Virus record (IMG/VR): IMGVR_UViG_3300011416_000043
Span: 1 to 21,113 of that record
Reading direction: 5' to 3' (one strand)
DNA length: 21,113 nt
DNA from: a virus
How positions within the stretch are numbered: position 1 is the stretch's first letter; each line of letters begins with the position of its first letter. The notes beneath the pieces are model-generated. The model saw nothing but the letters and a program-made list of their open reading frames with translations. It did no database searches and was not told the DNA's origin. The position numbers and the translations under genes were made by a program. Shown piece by piece: positions 1-7,992 of the stretch.

Positions 1-3000
1 GAGCCGGCTCTGCCCGATCAGCGCCTCGGCGTAGATGCGGCGCGCCAGCGCGCCGACCGGTCGCACGCGCGCGACCGTCTCTGCGGCCCCGTGCCCGGCC
101 ACGCGGTCGGCGGTGTCCATCAGGCCCCGCAGCAGCCGCGTGCCCGCCCAGCGGTTCAGCTCGGCCGAGACGAGCGTCCAGGTGCGCACGCCGACGATCT
201 CGCCGTTGACGTAGTACCAGTTGCCGACGCCGTTGAGCAGCTCCTCGTCGGTCAGGCTCGTCGGGATCTGCCCGCCGGTGAAGTCGACGGTGAGCGTGTT
301 CGCATCGTCCCACCAGCCGACCGGCCCGCTGCCCAGCGCGGCCGCGGTGACGCCCGCCTGGCTCTCGCCGGTCACGTCCGCCAGCTCGTTGTAGCTCGCC
401 CCGCCGTTGCTGCTCTCGTGCACCGTCACGCCGTTCCAGGTGTACTGCAGGCCCTCGCGGACGACGCCGTAGTAGAGCAGCGTGACCAGCGCATCGTCGT
501 CGGCGAGCGGCCCGATGTCGGCCAGGCGCATCTGCGGATGGCCCTGCTCGACGGGCAGCAGATTCGGCGGGAAGACCTCCCCCGCCGTCCCGCTCTCGTT
601 CGTGTAGATGTACGGGTCGTGCTTTTGCCCGAAGACCTCCATCACGTAGTTGTTGCCCTCGACCGCGCGCGTGACCATCGTGGCGCGCGAGCGGCCCTTG
701 TGCGTGGTCTGCAGCACGTCGGACTCGTAGGTGAGCAGCCCGCTCGGCGGCAGCGTGGTCTCGTGCCGCTCGGAGGTCACGGCCTCGCTCCACAGGACCC
801 GCTTGGCGATCTTCTTGGCCTGCTCGGAGTCGAGCACCAGGGGCAGCGACAGCGCGATCACGTTCTCGAGCGGCAACCCCGAGCGCCGATGCGTCGCCGA
901 ACCGTTCTCGCCACTGGTGTCGACGTTGAGGAAGGTCAGGCTGACCTGGGCGGGCAGGCGCTTGCTGTCCTCGCGGTCCACCAGGAAGGACACCGTCGCG
1001 TCGAAGGGCTGGTCCTCCTTCGCGCCGAGGTCCACCTCGTCGATGGTCTTCACGTCGGCCGCGAGCCGCGGGAAGATCCGCAGCTTCAGGTCCCGCTCCT
1101 GCGTGACGAGGTTGTAGGCCATCAGGATCGGTGACAGCAGCCCGGCCAGGCTCTTCGGGCCGCGCGCCGCGTAGCCGCGGAACAGCCCCACCGCGTCGCC
1201 GGTGTCGAGCTCGCACTGGTCGATGCCGTGGCCGACGGCGAGGTCCTTGAGCGCCTCGGCCAGGTCGGTGCTGTCGCGCTCGCGGATGATCGCCTCGAAC
1301 CGCGGCACCGCGTAGCCCCACCAGTCGACGCCGAACCTGCTGTAGACGATGTAGAAGCGCCCGGTGTAGCCGGGCACGTTGCCCGAGCCCTCGAGGGCCT
1401 CCATCGTCGGGTCGGGCTGCTGGTCGGCCGAGCCGAGGTACACGGTGAAGTCGGTGAGCGGGTAGAAGCTGTACTGCTTGGCCGCCTGGAACAGCGACAC
1501 CGTCGGGCCCGCGGCCGCATCGGCGAAGGCGTAGGTCGCGATGTTCATGTCCCTGCAGCGCACCTTGTTATGGCTCGTCGAGACGACCATCCAGGTGCCG
1601 TTGTTCACCGCGCCGCCGCCGCTGTAGCCGCCCACCGTGAGCAGCCCGCCGGCACTGATCCCGGAGAGATCCGTCGAGATGCTGATCAGGTCGAGGTAGG
1701 TCTGCGTCGTCACCGTGGTGCCGGTGGCGGGGTCGAAGTCCGTCTTCGACACGGCGTCGGCCGAGATGTCGGTGCCCGTGAGCGAGAGCTCGTCGCGGTC
1801 CTCGTAGATCAGCTTGTCGTTGGCGAAGAGCTTGACCAGCTTCTTGCTGGCCGTGCCCTTGAACGAGTGCCCGAAGGACACCGCGAGCGGCAGCCAGGCG
1901 TGCGTCTCGCCCTCGTGCTCGTTGGTGAAGCTGTCGAATGGGCCGCGCCACATGATCTGGCCGGCCAGGCGCGGCTCGCGCCCGATGAACCGCTGCATCG
2001 GATCGCCCTCGGAGCTGCCCTGCTGCTTGATCTCCTCGACCGTGGGGGCGTCGAGGTTGTTGCCGTCGATCATGGCGCCGAGGAAGGTGCCGATGGCCGC
2101 GCCGATCAGCGGGCCGAGGGGCGTGAAGAGGCCAATGACAGCGCCGGTCAGCCCCAGGACCGTGGTCCACGTGCCCTTGGGCGATTCGGGCGCGCCGATC
2201 TGCAGCGACATGCCCAGGTCGTTGGGCATGTAGGGGTCGCCGCCGAAGTGCGTGGCCATGGCCTTGGGCTGGCAGTCCTCGATGAACCGCTTCTGGCAGC
2301 CCTGCACCAGGTCGAACGTGTCGCCGATCTGGATTGCCTCGCTCTCGGACAGCTCGAGCTCGATCTCGTAGTACCCCGCCCCCTCGGTCGCCTCCTTCAC
2401 AACCGCGGTCTTCCCGACGTTGGCGCCGGCGGTCCAGGTCAGCGCGCCGTTGACGAAGTATTCGGCGATGTGCGCGGGCGTGAGCCCCGTCGCGCGGAAG
2501 CGGCGCGGCCCGACGATCACGGCCGAGATGGTGCCGGTCTCGCTGGTGGCCGCGACGTTGAACTTGCAGCCTGGGTTCGTCGTCCCGAACTCGTCGCCCA
2601 GGTCGCGCGTGCAGTCGATGCTGTAGAAGTCGCCGCGCTGTCGCTGGAAGCGGCTGGTGATCCCGGCGAGCTGCGCCGTCCAGCGCTCGCCGTCCCACTG
2701 GATGTTGCGCAGGTACCAGCGATGGTGCTTCTTGCAGCCCGCCCAGGGGTAGCGCCAGTCCACGACGCGCTCGATGACCGCGGCGTCGTCCCAGAGGTTG
2801 GCCTCCAGCTCGGAGAGCTCGAAGCCGCCCAGCACGATCGCGCCCGTCAGCTCGCGGGTGTGCTCCTTCTCACCCGACTCGTGCTCGGCGGCCGACGCCG
2901 CGGGGCCGCCGACCGGGGTGTAGTCGTTGCCCTCGTACTCGAGCGCCCCGCAGTGGTCGGTGAGGTAGAGCGTGTCGCCGTCGCTGCGCTCGATCTCCCA

Positions 3001-3186
3001 CAGCCGCGCGTTGCGGTGCCCGCGCCGCTCCAGTGTCTCGGCCACCCACTCCGGGCAGGCGACGTCGGTGCAGGGGTTGTAGGTGCCCAGCACGCGCACG
3101 ACGTACTGCGTGATCCGCTCGACCGAGGGGGTGGCCCCCAGCACGCGGGTGACGACCTGCGTGACGCGACGGTCGCCGGCGGCCAT
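1..3186 (-). CDS. Tail-tip hub protein: DUF2163/BR0599-like adaptor fused to J/GTA-megatron-like hub (C-terminus beyond left edge)
   Basis: The frame is open for 1062 codons from ATG at 3186 to the window edge, so the C-terminus is missing. Residues ~60-310 look like DUF2163/phage BR0599 proteins (GTA g13 type): W63-E-I-E-R-x-DG, L-TDH near 76-79, a Cys/LGD segment, then GCQKRF at 296-301 and a GGDPYMPND end. A glycine/hydrophobic stretch (~343-373) follows, then KQQGSSEGDPMQRFIG and RLAGQIMW (~387-413), which resemble the start of J-like and GTA g15-like hubs (QGSSYGTPIPRVYG-x-RVAGNVIW). Residues ~779-810 (LPLVLDSEQAKKIAKRVLW) resemble the Phage-tail_3 region of such hubs. The inferred role is the baseplate hub at the tail tip, joining the tube to host recognition. 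These parts are normally separate genes with an NlpC/P60 peptidase between them; none is seen here. The gene starts 3 nt after the lectin-like gene. The family call is good; the exact domain borders are approximate. Confidence 0.85.
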   Translation of the reverse strand, partial: MAAGDRRVTQVVTRVLGATPSVERITQYVVRVLGTYNPCTDVACPEWVAETLERRGHRNARLWEIERSDGDTLYLTDHCGALEYEGNDYTPVGGPAASAAEHESGEKEHTRELTGAIVLGGFELSELEANLWDDAAVIERVVDWRYPWAGCKKHHRWYLRNIQWDGERWTAQLAGITSRFQRQRGDFYSIDCTRDLGDEFGTTNPGCKFNVAATSETGTISAVIVGPRRFRATGLTPAHIAEYFVNGALTWTAGANVGKTAVVKEATEGAGYYEIELELSESEAIQIGDTFDLVQGCQKRFIEDCQPKAMATHFGGDPYMPNDLGMSLQIGAPESPKGTWTTVLGLTGAVIGLFTPLGPLIGAAIGTFLGAMIDGNNLDAPTVEEIKQQGSSEGDPMQRFIGREPRLAGQIMWRGPFDSFTNEHEGETHAWLPLAVSFGHSFKGTASKKLVKLFANDKLIYEDRDELSLTGTDISADAVSKTDFDPATGTTVTTQTYLDLISISTDLSGISAGGLLTVGGYSGGGAVNNGTWMVVSTSHNKVRCRDMNIATYAFADAAAGPTVSLFQAAKQYSFYPLTDFTVYLGSADQQPDPTMEALEGSGNVPGYTGRFYIVYSRFGVDWWGYAVPRFEAIIRERDSTDLAEALKDLAVGHGIDQCELDTGDAVGLFRGYAARGPKSLAGLLSPILMAYNLVTQERDLKLRIFPRLAADVKTIDEVDLGAKEDQPFDATVSFLVDREDSKRLPAQVSLTFLNVDTSGENGSATHRRSGLPLENVIALSLPLVLDSEQAKKIAKRVLWSEAVTSERHETTLPPSGLLTYESDVLQTTHKGRSRATMVTRAVEGNNYVMEVFGQKHDPYIYTNESGTAGEVFPPNLLPVEQGHPQMRLADIGPLADDDALVTLLYYGVVREGLQYTWNGVTVHESSNGGASYNELADVTGESQAGVTAAALGSGPVGWWDDANTLTVDFTGGQIPTSLTDEELLNGVGNWYYVNGEIVGVRTWTLVSAELNRWAGTRLLRGLMDTADRVAGHGAAETVARVRPVGALARRIYAEALIGQSRL

Positions 3187-3189
3187 CGC

Positions 3190-4191
3190 TCAGCTCTCGT
3201 CCTTCACGCCGTACTGGCGCGCCTCGAAGCCCGGCTTGGTCCACCCGCTGCCGGTCGCAGGGTCCGCCTCGAGCACGTCGTGGTAGCCGGCATGGGTGAC
3301 CGTGAGCGCCTGGTTGGCCTGGTCGTGGTTGGCGACGCCGACCTCGCGCACGTAGTTCTTGATCGCGTGCGGGCCGGTCGTGTCGAAGCGGCCGACCGAC
3401 ATGAGCTGCACGGCATCAATCGACGCGATGTCCGGGGCCAGCGAGCCCACGCCGAAGCACACCCGGTTGCCTGGCGTGGCGTCGGACAGGTAGTCCGTGT
3501 CGTCATTCGGGCCGACTTCATCGACCACGCCGAACTTCGTGCCGCCCGTGCTCTGCGTCCACTGCTGGTGGTCGCCGTCGCTCTGCGGGAAGTGGTCGCG
3601 CACGATCCGATCGCCTTTGAACTGGTCCTCGAGGTTGCCGACGATCGAGTCGGCGGCCTGGACGTACAGGTCATCGACGTCACCGCCTCCAATGAGGAAG
3701 TACGAGAACTCGTTCGGCGCAGCGTTGTGTGTGTCGACGCCGTCCATCGACAGCACGAGATTGCCATTCAGGAAGCCGCGCAGCTGGCCGTTGCCGGCGC
3801 CGTCCCACTTGGCGTAGAAGGCGACGTGATACCAGATGTTCGCCTGCAGGGCAGCACCGAGGTAGGTCTGGATGGTGGTGCTGCTGGCGTCCTTCATGAA
3901 GACGAAGCCGGACGCGTTGCGCAGCATGCGGCAGTGCTGAGAGGTGCCACCGAACTCGAACAGGATCGGCTCTCCTGCAATGGTGCCCCAGCGAACGGCG
4001 CGCGCCGCACCCATGTACGTGTACGGTCCGCCCGGGATCGTCTTGAAGGCCGAGGTCCCGACCGTGGCGTACTGCCCGACGCCGAAGCGCCCGGGCGTGC
4101 CGACGGTGAAGTCTGCCGTCGTGTACCAGGTCGCCTCGTGCGTGGAGTCCGTCGAGTCGAAGCCGTCGCACCACACAACCGGCATGGGCAT
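3190..4191 (-). CDS. Concanavalin/LamG-like virion protein of the tail tip
   Basis: This is a 333-residue protein with no signal peptide. It starts at ATG 4191, overlapping the preceding stop by one base; a second Met at residue 3 is an alternative start. Residues ~5-178 have the pattern of a laminin-G/concanavalin jelly roll: WYHVAFYAKWD at 120-130, a FLNG turn at 140-143, and SYFLIGGGDVDDLYV at 163-177, the usual closing strand where an Asp pair precedes the last strand. Residues ~180-333 form a second beta-rich part of a kind often seen in phage structural proteins. The family often binds carbohydrate. Its place between DUF2460 and the hub gene suggests a tail-tip or receptor-contact protein. 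No catalytic motif is visible, so I do not call it an enzyme. The fold is read from sequence pattern only. Confidence 0.72.
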   Translation of the reverse strand: MPMPVVWCDGFDSTDSTHEATWYTTADFTVGTPGRFGVGQYATVGTSAFKTIPGGPYTYMGAARAVRWGTIAGEPILFEFGGTSQHCRMLRNASGFVFMKDASSTTIQTYLGAALQANIWYHVAFYAKWDGAGNGQLRGFLNGNLVLSMDGVDTHNAAPNEFSYFLIGGGDVDDLYVQAADSIVGNLEDQFKGDRIVRDHFPQSDGDHQQWTQSTGGTKFGVVDEVGPNDDTDYLSDATPGNRVCFGVGSLAPDIASIDAVQLMSVGRFDTTGPHAIKNYVREVGVANHDQANQALTVTHAGYHDVLEADPATGSGWTKPGFEARQYGVKDES

Positions 4192-4511
4192 CAGAGGAAG
4201 CTCCGCGCGAGCAGACGCCAGCCGCCGGCCTGGGTCGAGGTGTCGAAGAGGTAGAGCAGCGCGACCGCCCCGGCGAGGATCGTGCCGATGGCCCCGCCCG
4301 CGTTGTCCTTGACCGTGATCGTCGCCGCGCCGCTGTTCCAGATGGCGGCGATCTCATCGGGCCGCAGCGTGCGCGCGTCGGGCAGCGTGACCGACGGCGT
4401 GCTCGTCCCCGCCAGGCGCCAGGTCTTGCCGGCCAGCGGGTGCACGTTGATGTTGCCCGAGAAGGCCTCGTTGTTGTACGTGCCGCCGAAGAAGCGCTCC
4501 TTGGTGATCAC
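4191..4511 (-). CDS. Small beta-rich tail-tip protein
   Basis: This 106-residue protein starts at GTG 4511. The GTG overlaps the TGA of the DUF2460 gene (GTGA, 4 nt), and AAGGGG lies at a normal distance upstream, which settles the start over longer readings of the frame. The sequence alternates short beta strands and turns: WRLAG, SVTLPDA-x-TLRPDE, ITVKDNAGGAIGTI, ALLYLFDTS-x-Q-GGW. This resembles repeat units in phage tail-fibre and tip proteins in which a LTLPDA-type segment is followed by xVKDxxG and a closing W. It has no signal peptide or transmembrane segment. Its position within the tail-tip genes suggests a minor virion component, perhaps a small fibre or cap domain. No specific function can be assigned. 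Confidence 0.7.
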   Translation of the reverse strand: MITKERFFGGTYNNEAFSGNINVHPLAGKTWRLAGTSTPSVTLPDARTLRPDEIAAIWNSGAATITVKDNAGGAIGTILAGAVALLYLFDTSTQAGGWRLLARSFL

Positions 4512-5485
4512 ACGTACATCCCCTTCCAGGTCTTGCTGCCGCCGACCTTCCAGATGTCGAGACGCACGTAGGCGCCCGCGGCGAGCGCGCCGATGGTCGT
4601 CGCGCTGCCCTTGAGCGTCAGTGAGTCGGCGCCGGCGTTGTAGAAGGCGTAGTGCGGCCCGCCGCTGGGCATGTCGGCCGCGGCCTCGACGGTCACCGAG
4701 AGCCCGGACGAGGCCGGCACGAGCTCCCAGGACACGCCCTCCGACTGCGCGATGCTGATGCTCGCGCTGAAGGCCTTGCGGCCTCCGCCCATCGGCAGGC
4801 GGTCCTCGTCGATGGTGCTCCCGTCGATGTCCTCGATCAGCGGGATGCTCGGCAGCGAGCCGGTCGAGAAGTCGTCGCAGCGCAGCGGCAGCACGCGGTC
4901 GACGTCCTTGCCGTAGCGCAGCTTGATGTAGAACTCGCAGCCGGCCCGGACGACCACGCCGGCGCCGGGTGGGCTCGTGAAGGTGATCAGCCCGGTGAGC
5001 AGGTTGACCGACCAGCCGCTGGCCTGGTCGACCAGGTCGAGCGAGACGACCGTGGTTCCGGTCTTCACGATGGCGATCGGCGCGTAGACCGTCTGGCTGC
5101 CGCTGGCGTAGGGCTTGCGCAGCTGGAAGGTCGTCGTCGTCCCGTCGCCCACGCCGAGCAGCGCGTCGGCGTTGCTCGGGGGCGCGGCGGCGCTGTTGCT
5201 GTAGTGCTTCGGGGTCGCCGCGGTGTTCGTCGAGAAGTCGAGCGGGTCCTTGTACGGGAACGGGTTCTGGCAGCCCAGGCGCGCGTTGTAGTGGTTGCGC
5301 ACCGTCTGCAGCTGGGTGTAGTTCTTGATCCCGTAGCTGACGTCGTAGCTGCGCCGCGGCCGCGACCAGCGCGCCACCGCCTCGTCCACGCCGCTGTCGG
5401 TCGTGATCAGGTTGGTGTAGAAGCCCGGGCCGCCGACGCTGCCGTAGCTGACGTCGGTCGGGAAGAGCGCATCGTGCAGCGTCAA
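4508..5485 (-). CDS. DUF2460 distal tail protein (GTA g12-like) with C-terminal extension
   Basis: Residues 1-~222 fit DUF2460 proteins, the distal-tail component of gene transfer agents and related siphophages: FPTDVSYGSVGGPGFYTN, then WSRPRRSYDVSYGIKN, GDGTTTTFQL, a GLITFTSPPGAGVVVRAGCEFYIKLRY hairpin split over ~165-193, and SLPSIPLIE near 210-218, where the family usually ends. About 100 further residues follow; they are beta-rich, ending WKVGGSKTWKGMYV, and may be a separate domain. The start is TTG at 5485, overlapping the tape-measure stop (TTGA), with AGGAG about 8 nt upstream, and it places FPTD at the usual distance from the N-terminus. The family follows the tape measure in gene order, as here. 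The likely role is a ring joining tail tube and hub. Confidence 0.88.
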   Translation of the reverse strand: MTLHDALFPTDVSYGSVGGPGFYTNLITTDSGVDEAVARWSRPRRSYDVSYGIKNYTQLQTVRNHYNARLGCQNPFPYKDPLDFSTNTAATPKHYSNSAAAPPSNADALLGVGDGTTTTFQLRKPYASGSQTVYAPIAIVKTGTTVVSLDLVDQASGWSVNLLTGLITFTSPPGAGVVVRAGCEFYIKLRYGKDVDRVLPLRCDDFSTGSLPSIPLIEDIDGSTIDEDRLPMGGGRKAFSASISIAQSEGVSWELVPASSGLSVTVEAAADMPSGGPHYAFYNAGADSLTLKGSATTIGALAAGAYVRLDIWKVGGSKTWKGMYV

Positions 5486-7254
5486 CTGCGGCGCTCCTGG
5501 CTGCGCTCGAGCTGCCGCGCGAGCTGGTAGGCCGAGCGCCGCACGCCGCCGGCGTCGGTGATGCCGTGCAGGTGGACCTGGATGGAGCCCCCAGCCCGCC
5601 CCTGCGTGGGCGCGGCACGCCCGGTGTCGTAGACCTTGGTCTGCTCGGCGTTGAGCACGCGCTCGCCCGCGTGGATCAGAGCCATCTGCGTGACGGGGTT
5701 GTAGCCGCCGTGCTGGTAGCTGGGCGCGGGCGCGCCCGGCGTGCTGGACGATGCGGCAAAGAACGAGGTGGCGGCGCTCGTGGCGAGCTGGTCGATCCCC
5801 TTCTGCGCCAGGGAGTTCGCCAGCGACATCGCGAACGCGCGGACCGCGTCGCCGCCGCTGCCGAGGCTGTCGATGAACGTGGACATGCCGGCGCCCAGTG
5901 AGTTGCTCAGCGTCGAGATCGACTCCGCGCGATCCTGGGCGGCCTTGGCAGCGTCGCGCTCGGCGGCCTTGAGGCGGTTGACGACGTCGATGCGCTCGCC
6001 CTCCTCGCGGCCCAGCCGCTCGACGGCCGCGGCCGACTGACTGGCCTCCTGCGCGAGCGCCTTGATGTTGTTGACCGACTCCTCGCGCGCGTAGGCGTCG
6101 TCGCCGATGGTCGCCCGGCGCACGGCACCCTCGCTGGCCTCGATGCGGGCCAGCAGCGCCTGGGAGGCGGCGTTCTTGCGGTCCACGTTGGCCTGCGCGT
6201 TGGCCGTCGCGCTCGCGCTGGCCGAGTCCACGTCGCGCAGTCCGGCGGCCAGGCGCTCGACCGTCGCGGCCCAGTCCTGGTAGACCGAGACGGCGCCGCG
6301 CACCAGGTCGGGATCGAGGCCGGCCCGGCGGGCCAGCTCCATCGCCCGCTCGGTCTCGGCCGAGATCCCGTGCAGGCGGTTGTAGCCGGAGACGAGCTCG
6401 GCCAGGATCGCCTGGCGCGCCTTGAGCACCTCGCTGTGCGCCCGCGTCGCCGCGGCCGCGGACTCCTCGCCGGCCTCGACGCCCTTCAGGGCCGCCTCCT
6501 GGCTCTCGATCTGCACGTTGAGCGCGCGGACGACGTCGGAGGCCTTCACGTACTCCTCGGTGCCCAGCCCCAGGAAGCCGCCGGACTCGACCTGCATGAA
6601 GCGCCGGGCCGACATGTAGCCCTGGCTCCCACCGCCCAGCGCCTGGCCAGCCTCCTCGACCGACAGCCGCGCCCCGCGCTCCTTCGTGTCGAGCGCCACG
6701 AGCGCGTCGCGCGCCTGCTTGAGCGCCGAGATCCGCGCGCTGATCGCCTCGTCGGCCGGGGTCGACACCCCCAGGTCCGCCGCGCGCCGCTGCTGGGCGA
6801 TGAGCTCGGCGACGGCCACCGAGGCCTGCTCGACCTTGGCCGTGTAGTCGTCCGCGGCGTCCGCCGCGTCGTCGAGCCCGAGGGCCGACTTCACCGCGTT
6901 GATGCCGAGCTCGGCCAGCGCCAGGCTCAGCGCGACGACCGGCGTCACGATCAGCGCACGCGTGACCGTGGTCCAGGCCCGGTGCAGGATCCCGGCGGCG
7001 AAGGCCTGCGCCCGCGTGGCCGCCGCCGAGGCCAGCGAGGCGCTCGTCGCGGTCGCCGTGCCAGACGCCAGCTGCCGCGCCGCGGCCGTGGCTGTGTTCT
7101 CGGCCGCGGCCAGGTTGTGCAGCGCCGCCGTCCCCTGGTTGCTCGTCTCGTCGAGCGCCCGCAGCTCGGTCTTCAGTGGCCGGACGGCGGCCTCGGCGCG
7201 CGCCGCGCTCTCGCGCATGCGCTCGGCGTTGAGCTCAAGGTACAGGGTAGGCAT
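5482..7254 (-). CDS. Tail tape measure protein
   Basis: This is a 590-residue, Ala/Glu/Arg-rich, mostly alpha-helical protein with long coiled-coil-like stretches (~10-60, ~140-300, ~330-450) and one hydrophobic segment (~100-118, LIVTPVVALSLALAELGI). The C-terminal part has the motif typical of tape measures in this tail type: a HGGY turn followed by IHAGERVLNAEQ (GERVL at 530-534). Tape measures set tail length and are threaded through the tail lumen; at roughly 1.5 angstrom per residue this one would specify a tail of around 85-90 nm (inference). It lies directly after the frameshifted chaperone genes that bind tape measures, and its ATG at 7254 overlaps the end of the G-T reading frame by 20 nt. 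It is short for the family but looks complete. Confidence 0.9.
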   Translation of the reverse strand: MPTLYLELNAERMRESAARAEAAVRPLKTELRALDETSNQGTAALHNLAAAENTATAAARQLASGTATATSASLASAAATRAQAFAAGILHRAWTTVTRALIVTPVVALSLALAELGINAVKSALGLDDAADAADDYTAKVEQASVAVAELIAQQRRAADLGVSTPADEAISARISALKQARDALVALDTKERGARLSVEEAGQALGGGSQGYMSARRFMQVESGGFLGLGTEEYVKASDVVRALNVQIESQEAALKGVEAGEESAAAATRAHSEVLKARQAILAELVSGYNRLHGISAETERAMELARRAGLDPDLVRGAVSVYQDWAATVERLAAGLRDVDSASASATANAQANVDRKNAASQALLARIEASEGAVRRATIGDDAYAREESVNNIKALAQEASQSAAAVERLGREEGERIDVVNRLKAAERDAAKAAQDRAESISTLSNSLGAGMSTFIDSLGSGGDAVRAFAMSLANSLAQKGIDQLATSAATSFFAASSSTPGAPAPSYQHGGYNPVTQMALIHAGERVLNAEQTKVYDTGRAAPTQGRAGGSIQVHLHGITDAGGVRRSAYQLARQLERSQERRS

Positions 7255-7588
7255 CAGAAGCTCGCGCGCGCGACCAGCGCAGGTACTCCAGGTCCATGGT
7301 CAGCAGCCAGTCGAGCAGCTCCTGCCGCTCCTGCAGGTCCTCGTGCCCGTGGATCGACAGCCAGGCCTCGATGGCTTCGGTGCGCAGCGGCTGCGGCCCG
7401 GTCTCGCCGAGTGCCCGCCCCGCGCTGAGCTGCCAGAAGCCCTGCCAGACGTGCGACAGATCCCCCGCCAGCTCGGGCCGGTCGGAGGTCGGGTCCGGCC
7501 CCTCGCCGTCCGCCGCGGCCAGCATGGCCACGCGCATGCGCCGAGGGTCGGAGTTCCATCGCAGCTCCCACGTCAGGCGGGCTCGGAG
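7235..7588 (-). CDS. T extension of the tail assembly chaperone G-T (made by -1 frameshift)
   Basis: This is the -1 frame that overlaps the end of the G gene and continues past its stop for 117 residues to TGA at 7235. If ribosomes slip on A AAA AAC at 7594-7588, the product is residues 1-135 of G joined to this segment, about 252 residues. Its sequence, with WQGFWQLSAGRALGETGPQP and LLDWLLTMDLEYL, resembles second-ORF tail chaperones in siphophages. There is no convincing independent start: the first in-frame ATG lies inside the segment without a good ribosome site. In lambda, G and G-T bind the tape measure during tail assembly and are absent from the virion; the same role is inferred here. 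The reading frame overlaps the tape-measure start. Confidence 0.82.
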   Translation of the reverse strand, partial: LRARLTWELRWNSDPRRMRVAMLAAADGEGPDPTSDRPELAGDLSHVWQGFWQLSAGRALGETGPQPLRTEAIEAWLSIHGHEDLQERQELLDWLLTMDLEYLRWSRARASDAYPVP

Positions 7589-7992
7589 TTTTTTGCCGCG
7601 GCCTCGTGTTCCTGCTCGAAGTAGCGGTTCGTCTCGCTGCTGATCGTGTAGACGGCTTCCTTGAAGTGCGGCAGCAGCTCGTCCTGCAGGAAGCCGAGGA
7701 CCGCCTCGGGCGTGCACGGCAAGGGCTGGCCGTCGGCGCCGTCGAGGCCGGGCCAGCCCAGCACGACCGTGTTGGCAACGGCCTCCATGAACACCTGGTC
7801 GGCCGCCGCATCGCTCGACAGCCCCTGCGCGAGCAGCTGTCGCTTGCGCTCGGGTCCGTGGAACCGCATCCAGCGCTGCATCACCGGGTTGTTCATCCGC
7901 GCCAGGCAGAGCCTGATCTCAGGCTGCAGCGGGAAGGGGACCTCGATCCCCTTCTCGTTCTTGATCGGGTCGAGTCGCTTGAGCTGAGCCAT
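7573..7992 (-). CDS. Tail assembly chaperone G
   Basis: This is a 139-residue soluble protein, ATG at 7992, immediately after the TAA of the tail-tube gene (TAAATG). It has the length, position and composition of the first tail chaperone of siphophages: an N-terminal beta part (VPFPLQPEIRLCLARM), a basic middle and a helical C-terminal part ending EQEHEAAAKNSEPA. The heptamer that allows the longer G-T form lies in codons 133-135. The gene is placed between tail tube and tape measure, the standard order. Family resemblance at sequence level is weak, as is normal for these chaperones; the call rests on synteny plus the frameshift. Confidence 0.85.
   Translation of the reverse strand: MAQLKRLDPIKNEKGIEVPFPLQPEIRLCLARMNNPVMQRWMRFHGPERKRQLLAQGLSSDAAADQVFMEAVANTVVLGWPGLDGADGQPLPCTPEAVLGFLQDELLPHFKEAVYTISSETNRYFEQEHEAAAKNSEPA
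7588..7594 (-). other. Programmed -1 frameshift slippery heptamer A AAA AAC
   Basis: On the minus strand the G gene reads GCG GCA AAA AAC TCC GAG CCC GCC TGA, so A AAA AAC is phased exactly as the classical X XXY YYZ slippery site, five codons before the G stop. Slipping back one base gives AAA AAA CTC CGA and enters the open frame that runs to 7235. A purine-rich, Shine-Dalgarno-like GAGG lies about 7 nt upstream. A clear downstream pseudoknot was not resolved by eye; short complementary pairs such as CCGAG (7586-7582) and a CTCGG about 40 nt later are candidates. Confidence 0.85.

Noticed and set aside
91-1134. A 347-codon plus-strand frame at the left edge
   Set aside because: It is antisense to the hub C-terminal region, which stays open with sensible sequence (LPLVLDSEQAKKIAKRVLW and others). 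It shows the same composition bias and no motif.
1228-4254. A 1008-codon open frame on the plus strand
   Set aside because: It lies antisense to the DUF2163-J fusion and the lectin-like gene, both with clear family motifs. Its product is a biased Arg/Ala/Val/Gly string with no recognisable domain, as expected for the complement of high-GC coding sequence.
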